The notes: generated by a model not told the origin, from the sequence alone. 45,841 nt of DNA from Bacteroidaceae bacterium (GCA_017536765.1 JAFXGV010000002.1:1-45841), one strand, 5' to 3'; shown: positions 25,184-38,410, numbered from the stretch's first letter. Translations and numbers: made by a program.

Positions 25184-26398
25184 ATGAAAATAAATGTAGG
25201 AGTAGTTTTTGGCGGCCGTTCCGTCGAGAACGAGATTTCAGTAATCACAGCCAACCAGGCAATGGCGGCAATGGACAGAGGGAAATATGACATTACCCCC
25301 ATATACATTACAAAAACAGGTAAATGGTACACAGGCGACGCGCTGTTTAACGTAGCCAACTACCGCGACACAAAGAAACTGCTGGCTATGTGCGAGGAGG
25401 TTTATATGCGCCCCATCTATGGCGACACCAATCTCTACCGCTGCGACAAAGGATTTTTCCAAAAGGCGGTGGTTACTAAATTGGATGTTATTCTGCCCGC
25501 TCTGCACGGCACAAATTGCGAGGATGGCACATTCCAGGGTGTTATGGAGTTTTCGGGCATACCCTACACCGGCTGCAACACCCTTGCATCGGCCAACGGT
25601 ATGGACAAAATCACAATGAAAATGATTCTCAAGGAGTGCGGAATACCCGTGATAGACTATTGTTGGTTCAGCGACAAGGAGTGGAGCGACAAGCAGGAGG
25701 CCACGGTGGCAATGGTTGAAGAGAAACTGGGCTACCCCGTGATTGTAAAGCCCGCCAACAGTGGTTCCAGCGTGGGCATACGCGCCGCACACAACCGTGA
25801 GGAGTTTTTAGACGCCGTGGATTATGCAATATCTTTCACCAGCCGCATAATTATTGAAAAATATGTACAAAAACTAAAGGAGGTGAACTGTGCTGTGCTT
25901 GGCAACTACTACGAGTGCGAACCCTCGGTGTGCGAGGTACCGGTGCGCAGTGGCGAGATACTCTCGTACCAAGATAAATATATGAACGGTGGTGGCAAGC
26001 AGAGCCAGGGAATGCAATCGACAGTGCGCGAGATTCCCGCCAACCTGCCCAAGGAGAGCACCGACTTCATACAAAAGGCCGCCTGCGACACATTCCGCGC
26101 CCTTTCGTGCGACGGTGTGGCCCGCATAGACTTTATTATAGACGAGGCTACCGATGAAATTTTTGTAAACGAGATAAACACAATCCCCGGCTCGCTGTCA
26201 TTCTACCTATGGGAGTACAGCGGCTACAATTTCGGTACATTGGTTGACAAACTGATAGAGATAGCCTTCCGCCGCAAGCAGGATGCCGGTTTCAAGGCCG
26301 TGAACTATGGCGAGAACATATTTGCCGCAGGTGGCGGCGGCGGTGCCAAGAACGGTGCCAAGATGGGCCCTAAAATGGGTGGAAAATTTGGTAAATAA
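25184..26398 (+). CDS. ddl: D-alanine--D-alanine ligase with Gly/Lys-rich tail
   Basis: Joins two D-alanines with ATP for peptidoglycan precursors. The 404-residue protein has the N-terminal GGRSVENEIS motif, ALHGTNCEDGTFQG, the ATP-grasp loop KPANSGSSVGI, and the metal/substrate-binding end NEINTIPGSLSFYLWEYSG. The catalytic part ends near residue 375; the remaining residues form a low-complexity tail, AAGGGGGAKNGAKMGPKMGG and a short basic end. Family members usually stop near 330-380, so the tail is unusual. It is the last gene of the operon with the MurF-like ligase, and a bidirectional terminator follows. Confidence 0.93.
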   Translation: MKINVGVVFGGRSVENEISVITANQAMAAMDRGKYDITPIYITKTGKWYTGDALFNVANYRDTKKLLAMCEEVYMRPIYGDTNLYRCDKGFFQKAVVTKLDVILPALHGTNCEDGTFQGVMEFSGIPYTGCNTLASANGMDKITMKMILKECGIPVIDYCWFSDKEWSDKQEATVAMVEEKLGYPVIVKPANSGSSVGIRAAHNREEFLDAVDYAISFTSRIIIEKYVQKLKEVNCAVLGNYYECEPSVCEVPVRSGEILSYQDKYMNGGGKQSQGMQSTVREIPANLPKESTDFIQKAACDTFRALSCDGVARIDFIIDEATDEIFVNEINTIPGSLSFYLWEYSGYNFGTLVDKLIEIAFRRKQDAGFKAVNYGENIFAAGGGGGAKNGAKMGPKMGGKFGK

Positions 26399-26407
26399 TA
26401 TATACAC

Positions 26408-26455
26408 CATAACGCAAGCAGCCCTTCCTTTGCGGGATGGGCTGCTTGCGTTATG
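26408..26455. terminator. Bidirectional terminator between ddl and the convergent membrane-protein gene
   Basis: A 17-bp perfect stem (CATAACGCAAGCAGCCC with its complement) and a 14-nt loop, placed 10 nt after the ddl stop and 8 nt from the stop of the opposing gene. T-runs are weak. Confidence 0.8.
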
Positions 26456-26462
26456 AATAGTC

Positions 26463-26885
26463 CTATTTAAGCCATCCGGTAAGAATCTTGAGGCGTTGTA
26501 GAATGTGCCATAAACCAACAATAAGCATAGCCAAGCCAATGATATCATGCCAATAGCCAATGTTGCTGCCACCACCCTCCACCACGGTCAGCAATAGTAT
26601 TCCTGTAACCACCTCAAAAAGAAACAAGAATGAGAGAGCAATGGTTATATAGCTTTTATTCCTAAACCCCTTTACAAGCGCTTTGTACCATAACCAATGC
26701 TGCTTTATATGAATTATACCGGCAATAAGGAACAACGCCCCTGCCACAATATGCGCCACAGCCCAATTATGCCACTCATCGTGGGTGGTAAAAGGGGCGA
26801 CGTGCAACACCACACCCGTAAAAGATATCGCCACAAACAGAGGAATAAGCGACAAATCGGTATATAAAAGCCTGTTTTTACTCAT
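26463..26885 (-). CDS. Four-helix membrane protein, DUF4405-like (possible cytochrome b-type)
   Basis: A 140-residue inner-membrane protein. Start chosen at MSKNRLLYTDLSLIPLF; a longer frame upstream is not supported. Four hydrophobic helices (about 10-28, 40-60, 75-95 and 108-130) with histidines near helix ends (HEWHNWAVAH-type loop, IIHIKQHW, HDIIG and LWHIL). The paired histidines recall the DUF4405/b561-like group, which may bind heme; this is inference. It is a single gene with its own promoter, divergent from the GH2 gene. Confidence 0.7.
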   Translation of the reverse strand: MSKNRLLYTDLSLIPLFVAISFTGVVLHVAPFTTHDEWHNWAVAHIVAGALFLIAGIIHIKQHWLWYKALVKGFRNKSYITIALSFLFLFEVVTGILLLTVVEGGGSNIGYWHDIIGLAMLIVGLWHILQRLKILTGWLK

Positions 26886-26948
26886 AACTGCAAACAAATT
26901 GCAAACCTTGCATAGCAACAAGCTAAGAAACGTTTAATAATTTTGCAA

Positions 26949-26979
26949 CAAAATTAAAGAGAAACACGCTACCAAACAA
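26949..26979 (-). promoter_or_regulatory. Candidate promoter for the four-helix membrane protein
   Basis: On the minus strand, TTG (26979-26977), 20 nt, then TAATTTTG (26956-26949), an exact TAnnTTTG match at the canonical spacing. It is divergent from the GH2 promoter, about 50 bp away. Confidence 0.6.
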
Positions 26980-27027
26980 GTTAAAAACATTATAATTTCT
27001 TAATCTTATAATATAAATACTATAATC

Positions 27028-27058
27028 TTGGGATATTAATGTTTTTTGGCTATTTTTG
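27028..27058 (+). promoter_or_regulatory. Candidate promoter for the GH2 gene
   Basis: TTG at 27028-27030, 20 nt, then TATTTTTG at 27051-27058 and CA. The match to the Bacteroidota consensus and spacing is exact. The ATG at 27100 is 41 nt downstream of the -7 element. Confidence 0.65.
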
Positions 27059-27081
27059 CAATTAAACGCGAATAATTTTAG

Positions 27082-31083
<4,002 letters not shown>

Positions 31084-31099
31084 TAAGGGAGTAACCCAC

Positions 31100-31129
31100 G
31101 ACAAAGCCTGCCCGCGGGCAGGCTTTGTC
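31100..31129 (+). terminator. Terminator after the GH2 gene
   Basis: A perfect 30-bp palindrome (GACAAAGCCTGCCCG and its mirror, no loop) followed by TTAATTTTTC. It starts 16 nt after the stop codon. Confidence 0.9.
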
Positions 31130-31159
31130 TTAATTTTTCAACTGCAATATAACTAAGAT

Positions 31160-34100
31160 ATGAAACGTACCATATTTATACTACTTGCCACACTTGCAAC
31201 CACACTGCTGCAAGCCCAACAGCCCAAAGAGGATGCAGAAAGACGTATGACAAACGACGATGCCGCCAAACGAGCCTTGCAGGTGGGGCGTGTTATGCAA
31301 CAGGAGCGCGTGTTCCTCCATTTCGACAACAGCGCATACTACTTAGGGGAGACTATGTGGTTCAAGGCATATGTAAGCTATGGTACAAACGACCGCATAA
31401 CCACCCCAAGCAAGGTGCTGTATGTGGAGCTGGTTGCCCCCGAAGGCTATGTCGTGGAGACAAAAAAATACAAGATTGACGAGAATGGTTGCTGCCGGGG
31501 CGATTTTGAACTGAACCCGCTGCTGCTGTCGGGTTACTACGAGGTGCGCGCATACACGCGATATATGCTCAACTGGGGCAAGGATGCCGTTTTCAGCCGC
31601 GTGTTCCCCATTTTCGACAAAGTGAACGGCGACAACTGGGATTTCAAGAATATGCTCGACCGCAAGCGTGGCTTTATGCGCGACGGCGAGTGGATAAGTT
31701 CGGAACTGCCCGATGTGGAGTTGAAATTCTACCCCGAGGGCGGACATCTTGTTGCAGGGCTCAAGAGCAAGGTGGCATACGAGTTGCGTGGAAACGATGG
31801 TGAATTCATCAACGAGCAGATAACCATTTATGCCGACAAGGCTGCGCTGCTCACTACAAAACCCACACACTATGGCAAGGGTAGCTTTGAGATAACCCCG
31901 CAGGCGGGTGTTAAATACAGCGCCACCGTTACCGCAGCCAACAAAAAGGAGGTGCGCAAGGAGTTTAAGTTCACACTGCCCGAGGTTGAGGAGGAGGGCG
32001 TGACCATTGCAGTGCAAGAGAACGGCGGTGAGATAAACTTCACCGTGGAGAACAACGTAGCAGAGGGCGAGGAGTATGCCTTCAGTATATTGTACCGCGG
32101 CACAATGGGCTACTACAAGAAGATTGCTCCCACGGAAAAAAGCAAGACATTCACACTGAACAAGAGCGAACTGCCCGAGGGTGTGAACAAAGCCATTGTA
32201 TTCAGCGGCGAGATTCCGCTCGCCGAGCGCTGTTTCTTCATAGAACACGACAACATCGAAAAGAGCGACCGCAGCACCATAAAACTTACCGTTAAAGGAA
32301 ACAACGAGGCCATAAACGAGTTGTCGCTTGCGCCATACGAGAAGGTGACACTTAACATCGCGCGCGAGGACGGCAAGCCCATACCCGCCAATGCCAATCT
32401 GTCGCTTGCCGTGAGCGATGCCGCAGGCAACGTGGAGACATCGTGGGACTATAACATACACACATACCTGCTGCTCGGCTCCGAGCTTAAGGGATACATA
32501 CCCAACGCCGCACAATATTTCAACAAGAACAACGGCAAGAGAAAAGAGCAGCTCGACCTTGTGATGCTCACCAACGGATGGACATCGTACGACTGGAGCA
32601 AGCTCACACAGGAGCGTTTTGACAAACTACAACCCATAGAGCGCGGTATAACCATAAAAGGTTCTCTTTTTAGAAAGAACAGAGGTTCGGCACTTGGCAA
32701 CATAGACGAGGTGAGCCTGGTTCCGCTCAAGGACAACCTCACACAGTTGCTCATATCGTATGAAGGAAAAGAGGCCTCGTCATACTCCTTCCGCACCGAC
32801 AGTGTGGGCGAGTTCATTGTGGAAACCAAAGATTTCTACGGCAAACGAATAGCAGCCCTGCAACCACAGATAACGGTGAAGCAGAACGACAACATAAGAT
32901 ATGCATTTGCACTCGACCGCTACTTCTCGCCCGATTTCCGTTTGTACGACTATTGGGAGCGCAACACCGGTGCACCCGCCGATGAGAATGAGGCAGAAGG
33001 TGGCAGCAGCCTTGTGCAGCTGAGCCCGTTTGAGTTTATGCTGTCGCAGGTGGAGGTGGTGAGCAACGCCAAAAAGGAGGCAAAATCGCGCCCGCCACAC
33101 AGCGAAATGCGCTTTAATTTCCTCGACGAGTGGGAGTATGCACAAGATGTGAGCTATCTGCGCGACTTTGACACCTACAAAGACGAGGTGTATAAAGAAA
33201 CACTCAAACAAATGGAGAGCGAATTTACACACGCAGCCGACATTGAAGAGGCCGGTGCCGCAGCCAAGTACAACCTGCTTAACGCCGTGTCGCAATCGGG
33301 TATCATCAGCACCACAAGCAAGGATATTCCCACGGGGCATATAAAATACATTGGAAATACAAGATATGCGGCAGTAAAGGATACATTCAGTGTCATAAAG
33401 GATATGCCAAGCAGCAGCGATATGCGCAACGCAAACACATCTATCCCCGATGAGTACAAATATTCGCTCAGCGTAGCCGATGTGGTAACCAGCGTCATTA
33501 AGCGCCACAACTACAACTGGGCCTACTGGGTGCAGTTTATGGTGGTGAGCGGCGCATACGATTCCAATGGCGTGCCCACCCCCGATTTTGAATACCTGCA
33601 CGGAAGGGCCGATGCCGATAAGATGATGAACTTCAAGGAGTTTGTAATAAGGAGCGATGCAAAAACCCGCGAGCAGTTCGAGAATACATATACCAACTGG
33701 ACAAGATATGCCAATGTGCTCGACAACAAGGCACCATTGCAGAAATTCTATTTAGGTTTCTATTCACAGCACTATGTATCGAACCGCGAAGGTGTCGATG
33801 GTTTCCCATTGCCCGAAACATTCCTCTACTCACTGCAACAACCAGATCCCAAGCATCCCAACTACGTTGCCTGCTTTATACCATATAAGGAGGGAGAGGA
33901 GAACCAAGGCATAGTACCCGACCTTGCAAATACATATGGCACCACACGCTACACCAGCCTGCAGGGCTACAACGAGAGCAAGCAGTTCTACTCGCCCGAC
34001 TACAGCAAGGCAAAACCGGCCGCCGACAAAAAGGAGCACCGCCGCACCATTTTGTGGAACCCGCAACTGACCACCGGCAACGACGGTTCTATAAACATAG

Positions 34101-35071
34101 AGTTCTACAACAGCTGTTCGTGCAGCACGCTCACGGTGGATATTGCAGGCCGCGACGGGCAGGCATTCTACAGCAACGATGCCACAATGACAACACGCAT
34201 CAACGAACAGAGCAAGCTACAGGCAAGTGCCACTGCAAGCAACGAGAGCAATGGAGAAAGCGACGAAGACTATTTTGAGCAGAAGATGGACCCCGAGGTA
34301 GAGAGAGCCTGCCTCAAGCAGTACAACATTGCAATAGCCTACAAAAACCAGCAACGCTACAAAAATGCCATTGCAATATGGGCCGAACTCGCAAAATACA
34401 ACTACGCACCTGCTGTAAACGAGATAGCACAATGCTACCTCAATGGTACAGGACTCAAGAAGAACGAGCAACAGGCAAAGAAATTCTTTGAGAACGCAGC
34501 CGTCAAAGGCAACCCCGGCGCGCAATATGAGCTTGCCTTGCTATACAAAAAGGGCATTGGCTGCGAGCAGAACGACGAACTTGCCGCCACCTGGATGCGC
34601 CGTGCCTGCCTGCAGAAAGAGCCCCGCGCAATGGTTTACAAAGCAAAAGAGCTAATGAGCACAGATGACGAAGCAGCCGTGGAAGAGGCTACCGCATTGC
34701 TTGCCGAGGCTGCACAAAGCGGCAATGCCGAAGCGCAATATGAATATGGCTTGCTACTGACGGGCCCCAACGATACAGGTAAAACCAACCCCGAGGCTAT
34801 AAGCCACATAAAAACAGCAGCCGAGAAGGGGTGGGAACAGGCTATGCTCTTTATGCTTTTTTACGAGCAGTCGGTTAGCAATTACGAGGAGGCGTATCGA
34901 TGGGCAAAGGCCCTGTCGCAAATGGGCAACCACATAGGTACCAAGCAAATGGCCGACTATTATTACAACGGGCAAGGTGTGAAGCGTGACAAAGGGCTTG
35001 CAAAAGACCTCTACCGCACAGCAGCCAATGCCGGTAACAAAGAGGCTGCAAAGATATTGGAAGGACTATAA
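31160..35071 (+). CDS. Large secreted MG2-type protein fused to Sel1 repeats
   Basis: A 1303-residue exported protein. After a signal peptide (about 1-19) comes a macroglobulin-like start (RVFLHFDNSAYYLGETMWFKAYVSY), the FYPEGGHLVAGL motif and a run of beta domains, ending with ILWNPQLTTGNDGSINIEFYNS (about 963-1000). That part matches a known Bacteroidota group of MG2-domain surface proteins of unclear role. A Ser/Asn-rich linker follows, then Sel1/TPR-like repeats (about 1045-1303, e.g. AKKFFENAAVKGNPGAQYEL and ALLAEAAQSGNAEAQYEYGL), usually a protein-protein interaction scaffold. The fusion is uninterrupted in one frame. CstA starts 22 nt downstream, so the two may be co-transcribed. Confidence 0.78.
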   Translation: MKRTIFILLATLATTLLQAQQPKEDAERRMTNDDAAKRALQVGRVMQQERVFLHFDNSAYYLGETMWFKAYVSYGTNDRITTPSKVLYVELVAPEGYVVETKKYKIDENGCCRGDFELNPLLLSGYYEVRAYTRYMLNWGKDAVFSRVFPIFDKVNGDNWDFKNMLDRKRGFMRDGEWISSELPDVELKFYPEGGHLVAGLKSKVAYELRGNDGEFINEQITIYADKAALLTTKPTHYGKGSFEITPQAGVKYSATVTAANKKEVRKEFKFTLPEVEEEGVTIAVQENGGEINFTVENNVAEGEEYAFSILYRGTMGYYKKIAPTEKSKTFTLNKSELPEGVNKAIVFSGEIPLAERCFFIEHDNIEKSDRSTIKLTVKGNNEAINELSLAPYEKVTLNIAREDGKPIPANANLSLAVSDAAGNVETSWDYNIHTYLLLGSELKGYIPNAAQYFNKNNGKRKEQLDLVMLTNGWTSYDWSKLTQERFDKLQPIERGITIKGSLFRKNRGSALGNIDEVSLVPLKDNLTQLLISYEGKEASSYSFRTDSVGEFIVETKDFYGKRIAALQPQITVKQNDNIRYAFALDRYFSPDFRLYDYWERNTGAPADENEAEGGSSLVQLSPFEFMLSQVEVVSNAKKEAKSRPPHSEMRFNFLDEWEYAQDVSYLRDFDTYKDEVYKETLKQMESEFTHAADIEEAGAAAKYNLLNAVSQSGIISTTSKDIPTGHIKYIGNTRYAAVKDTFSVIKDMPSSSDMRNANTSIPDEYKYSLSVADVVTSVIKRHNYNWAYWVQFMVVSGAYDSNGVPTPDFEYLHGRADADKMMNFKEFVIRSDAKTREQFENTYTNWTRYANVLDNKAPLQKFYLGFYSQHYVSNREGVDGFPLPETFLYSLQQPDPKHPNYVACFIPYKEGEENQGIVPDLANTYGTTRYTSLQGYNESKQFYSPDYSKAKPAADKKEHRRTILWNPQLTTGNDGSINIEFYNSCSCSTLTVDIAGRDGQAFYSNDATMTTRINEQSKLQASATASNESNGESDEDYFEQKMDPEVERACLKQYNIAIAYKNQQRYKNAIAIWAELAKYNYAPAVNEIAQCYLNGTGLKKNEQQAKKFFENAAVKGNPGAQYELALLYKKGIGCEQNDELAATWMRRACLQKEPRAMVYKAKELMSTDDEAAVEEATALLAEAAQSGNAEAQYEYGLLLTGPNDTGKTNPEAISHIKTAAEKGWEQAMLFMLFYEQSVSNYEEAYRWAKALSQMGNHIGTKQMADYYYNGQGVKRDKGLAKDLYRTAANAGNKEAAKILEGL

Positions 35072-35093
35072 TAAAACAAAGAGATAAGAGACG

Positions 35094-36581
35094 ATGATTA
35101 CATTTTTAATTTGTTTGGCTGCACTTGTGATAGCCTACTTCACATACGGCAAATACCTTGAGCGTGTGTGTGATGTCAACGAGAAGAACCCCGTACCGGC
35201 AAAAACCCTTTACGACGGAGTGGATTACCTGCCACTGCCCCGCTGGAAGATATTCCTGATACAATTGCTTAACATTGCCGGCTTGGGCCCCATATTCGGT
35301 GCTTTGCTTGGCGCGGCATACGGCCCCGTGGCATTCCTGTGGATAACATTGGGTGGTATATTTATGGGCGCAATGCACGATTTTGTGGCGGGAGTGATAT
35401 CGCTGAAGAACAACGGACTGAGCTTGCCCGAGATTATAGGTAAATATATGGGCAACGGTTCCAAGATGTTTATGCGCGTGGCAACCCTGCTGCTTATGGT
35501 GCTTGTGGGTGCGGTGTTTATGTCGCAACCTGCCGAGCTCATTGCCGCCAATATTCCCTGCCCCGCACTCGAAACAACAATGCACGGCACTATGAGCTGG
35601 GAGGTATTCGCTGTGCTTATAGCTATTTTGATATATTATGTGCTTGCAACGATATTACCCATCGACAAGATTATTGGCCGTTTCTATCCCATCTTTGGTA
35701 TGGCACTGCTCATTATGGCTGTGGGCATTTTGTATGTGTTGCTGTTCCAAAGCGACCGGTACAGCATACCCGAACTCACATCGCTGCGCAACTGCATTGC
35801 CGATGCAGAGAAATTCCCAATCGTGCCAATGCTCTTTACTACAATTGCCTGCGGTGCAATATCGGGTTTCCACGCAACACAGTCGCCTATGATGGCACGC
35901 TGCGTGACAAACGAGAAGCAGAGCCGTTCGATATTTTACGGAGCTATGATAGCCGAGAGCATAATCGCGCTCATATGGGCTGCAATAGCAATGGCTTTCT
36001 GGGGTGGCGTAGAGGGACTTAACGCTGCCATTGCCGAGTATGGTGGCAGCGCTGCACGCCTTGTGAACATCATCTCGGTGCAGACACTTGGCAGTGTCAT
36101 TGCCGTGTTTGTGGTTGTGGGAGTGATTGCCTGCGCCATAACATCGGGCGACACAGCCTTCCGTTCGGCGCGCCTCATTGTGGCCGATATGCTTAACATA
36201 CCGCAAAACACCCTTGCAAAGCGCGTTGCGGTGTCGCTGCCCCTCTTTATCGGCGGCCTGCTCATCATCCTCGCCCTTCCCTTTCAAACCATCTGGAGCT
36301 ACTTTGCGTGGATGAACCAGACACTTGCCTGCATCACCCTGTGGTGCATCACAATATACCTTGCAAAGCACAAGAAGCCGCTGCTCATAGGGTTGTTGCC
36401 CGCACTCTTTATGACATACGTGTGCGCATCGTACATTTTCATTTCGCCTATGATGGTGGGGATGGAGAACAGGACATTGGCATATATCTGCGGTGGCGTG
36501 CTCACAGCGGTTGTTCTGGTAGTGGGCATACTGAAAATGAGTGCCGACAGAAAAAAAATAACCGCAATGAATATTAAATAG
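35094..36581 (+). CDS. cstA: CstA-family transporter (carbon starvation protein)
   Basis: A 495-residue inner-membrane transporter of the CstA family, which imports peptides or pyruvate in other bacteria. About 14 hydrophobic segments span the protein. The characteristic early residues TYGKYLERVCDVNEKNPVPA, the GPIFGALLGAAYGP loop, FMGAMHDF and GFHATQSPMMARC are present. It is shorter than E. coli CstA (about 700), lacking C-terminal segments, as is common in the short CstA subgroup of Bacteroidota. It follows the MG2-Sel1 gene by 22 nt. The substrate is not deducible. Confidence 0.88.
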   Translation: MITFLICLAALVIAYFTYGKYLERVCDVNEKNPVPAKTLYDGVDYLPLPRWKIFLIQLLNIAGLGPIFGALLGAAYGPVAFLWITLGGIFMGAMHDFVAGVISLKNNGLSLPEIIGKYMGNGSKMFMRVATLLLMVLVGAVFMSQPAELIAANIPCPALETTMHGTMSWEVFAVLIAILIYYVLATILPIDKIIGRFYPIFGMALLIMAVGILYVLLFQSDRYSIPELTSLRNCIADAEKFPIVPMLFTTIACGAISGFHATQSPMMARCVTNEKQSRSIFYGAMIAESIIALIWAAIAMAFWGGVEGLNAAIAEYGGSAARLVNIISVQTLGSVIAVFVVVGVIACAITSGDTAFRSARLIVADMLNIPQNTLAKRVAVSLPLFIGGLLIILALPFQTIWSYFAWMNQTLACITLWCITIYLAKHKKPLLIGLLPALFMTYVCASYIFISPMMVGMENRTLAYICGGVLTAVVLVVGILKMSADRKKITAMNIK

Positions 36582-36591
36582 CGTGAATCCC

Positions 36592-36624
36592 TTTGCATAA
36601 GAAGAACGAATTTGTTTATTTTGC
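36592..36624 (+). promoter_or_regulatory. Candidate promoter for the GH109-like gene
   Basis: TTTG (36592-36595), 21 nt, then TATTTTGC (36617-36624), one T short of the TAnnTTTG consensus. The predicted start is about 12 nt before the ATG at 36642. Confidence 0.35.
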
Positions 36625-36641
36625 AGTAGAGAAAATTATAT

Positions 36642-37862
36642 ATGAACAAGGATAGCTTATACGGTAACGTGGCACAACTGCAGTGCGAACCTCTCGACAC
36701 GGTGAGGGTGGGCATTGTGGGGCTTGGCGTGAGAGCCAAACGTGCCGTTATGCGTATGATGCACATAGATGGCTGCACCATTAACGCCATTTGCGACCTT
36801 GTCCCCGAAAACATAGAGGAGACAAAGGGCATAATAGCACAATATGGCGGTAATGAGCCTGCGTGCCATTGCAGTGCCAACGGGTGGAAGGAGCTATGCA
36901 GCAACCCCCACATAGACCTTGTTTATATATGCACCGACTGGGCAAGCCACGCCGACATTGCCGTGTATGCAATGGAACAGGGCAAGCACGTTGCGGCAGA
37001 GGTACCCGCCGCCACCACCATTGCCGACTGCTGGCGCATAGTGGATACCGCCGAAAAGCAGCGCCGCCACTTTATAATGCTCGAGAACTGCTGTTACGAC
37101 GAGTTTGAGTTGTGTGTGCTTAATATGGCACAAAAAGGGCTGCTTGGCGAAATAATACACGCCGAAGGATCATACCTGCACGACCTGCGCGACCGCATTG
37201 CCACAAACGACGAAGGCGGGCGCAAATGGAGCAACTGGCAGGTGGAGTTTATGAGCAGGCACAACGGCAACCCCTACCCCACACACGGACTGGGCCCCAT
37301 CGCCCTTGCAATGGGCATAAACCGTGGCGACCGAATGAAGAGCATAGTATCCTGTTCATCTAAAATGGTGGGCAACGGCAGCCTGCAAGGCAATATGAAC
37401 AGTTCCATCATTACAACCGAAAAGGGGCATACCATACTTGTGCAGCACTGCATAACACTGCCTCGCCCCTACAGCCGCGCTTTTCTTGTGAGCGGCACCG
37501 AAGGATATGCACAAAAATACCCGATGCCCCTGTTTGCATTTGCGCCCGACAGCGACAACACCATAATGGGAGAGCTGTGCGCCACACTAATGGAAAAACA
37601 CCGCCACCCCTTTGTAACTATGTACAAAGAGCGTGGTATGGAACTTTGCGGCCGCCGCTGGATAGACTACGCAATGGATTGCCGCCTCATACACTGCCTG
37701 CGCAACGGGCTGCCGCTCGATATGAATGTATATGATGCTGCCCTGTGGAGCAGCCTTGTGGAGCTCACCGACATATCGGCAAGCAACGGCGGCGCTCCCG
37801 TGGAGATTCCCGATTTCACACGTGGGCGGGCTGTAGCCTGCGAGAAGAAGGCGTTCTCTTGA
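36642..37862 (+). CDS. Gfo/Idh/MocA-family protein, GH109-like (possible alpha-N-acetylgalactosaminidase)
   Basis: A 406-residue NAD-dependent enzyme. A Rossmann start (VGIVGLGVRAKRAV, about 22-35) is followed by the cofactor-side motif AAEVPAATTI and the GH109-type features FIMLENCCYDEFEL, GSYLHDLRD, and NPYPTHGLGPIALAMGI. GH109 enzymes remove N-acetylgalactosamine through a redox mechanism using bound NAD. No signal peptide or twin-arginine export signal is visible, unlike many exported GH109 proteins, so a cytoplasmic role or another Gfo/Idh reaction is possible. It sits between cstA and a TonB-C gene, with its own candidate promoter. Confidence 0.8.
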   Translation: MNKDSLYGNVAQLQCEPLDTVRVGIVGLGVRAKRAVMRMMHIDGCTINAICDLVPENIEETKGIIAQYGGNEPACHCSANGWKELCSNPHIDLVYICTDWASHADIAVYAMEQGKHVAAEVPAATTIADCWRIVDTAEKQRRHFIMLENCCYDEFELCVLNMAQKGLLGEIIHAEGSYLHDLRDRIATNDEGGRKWSNWQVEFMSRHNGNPYPTHGLGPIALAMGINRGDRMKSIVSCSSKMVGNGSLQGNMNSSIITTEKGHTILVQHCITLPRPYSRAFLVSGTEGYAQKYPMPLFAFAPDSDNTIMGELCATLMEKHRHPFVTMYKERGMELCGRRWIDYAMDCRLIHCLRNGLPLDMNVYDAALWSSLVELTDISASNGGAPVEIPDFTRGRAVACEKKAFS

Positions 37863-37927
37863 AAAAAGAGAGCCAAACTGCCGCATAAACACATATTCAT
37901 TACCCCCTAACACCAACACCATTGTAT

Positions 37928-38410
37928 ATGAACAGAATAACAGCTGTCACAATTGTTGCTATATGTTTGTTGCAGCTCCACTTCACAGCCTGCGATGCAC
38001 AGGAGATAAGCAATGTGAGTGTAAACGTAACAAGCAACGGATATAGCGGGACATCATCTACAAGAACGCACTACAACGAACCCATTTACACCACCGCCGA
38101 TGAGATGCCCCGGTTCCCGGGCGGCGAAGAAGCACTTTTTGAATATATAAAAAACGCAATACGTTACCCCAAGAAATGCCGCGAAGCAAGGATTGAGGGG
38201 CGCACATCTGTTATTTTCGTTGTAACCTCAAAAGGCAAGGTAAAGGATGTGAAGGTGAGAAAGAGCAGTGGCAACAAGAAACTGGATAAAGAAGCTCTGA
38301 GGGTAATAAGAAAAATGCCTCGATTAACACCCGCAATACTCGAAGGCAAGAATGTGAGTGTGATGCTCACCGTGCCTGTAACCTTCAGAATAGATAAAGA
38401 AAAGCAATAG
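37928..38410 (+). CDS. TonB C-terminal domain protein, exported
   Basis: A 160-residue protein starting at MNRITAVTIVAI. It has a signal-like N-terminus ending in FTACDAQE, where the cysteine might be a lipoprotein anchor, although the lipobox is not canonical. The C-terminal half is TonB-C-like: MPRFPGGEEALFEYIKNAIR, YPKKCREARIEGRTSVIFVV, then KVKDVKVRKSSGNKKLDKEA. There is no proline-rich spacer and no clear membrane anchor of TonB itself, so a classic energy transducer is unlikely. It lies 65 bp after the GH109-like gene. Its role is unknown. Confidence 0.8.
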   Translation: MNRITAVTIVAICLLQLHFTACDAQEISNVSVNVTSNGYSGTSSTRTHYNEPIYTTADEMPRFPGGEEALFEYIKNAIRYPKKCREARIEGRTSVIFVVTSKGKVKDVKVRKSSGNKKLDKEALRVIRKMPRLTPAILEGKNVSVMLTVPVTFRIDKEKQ

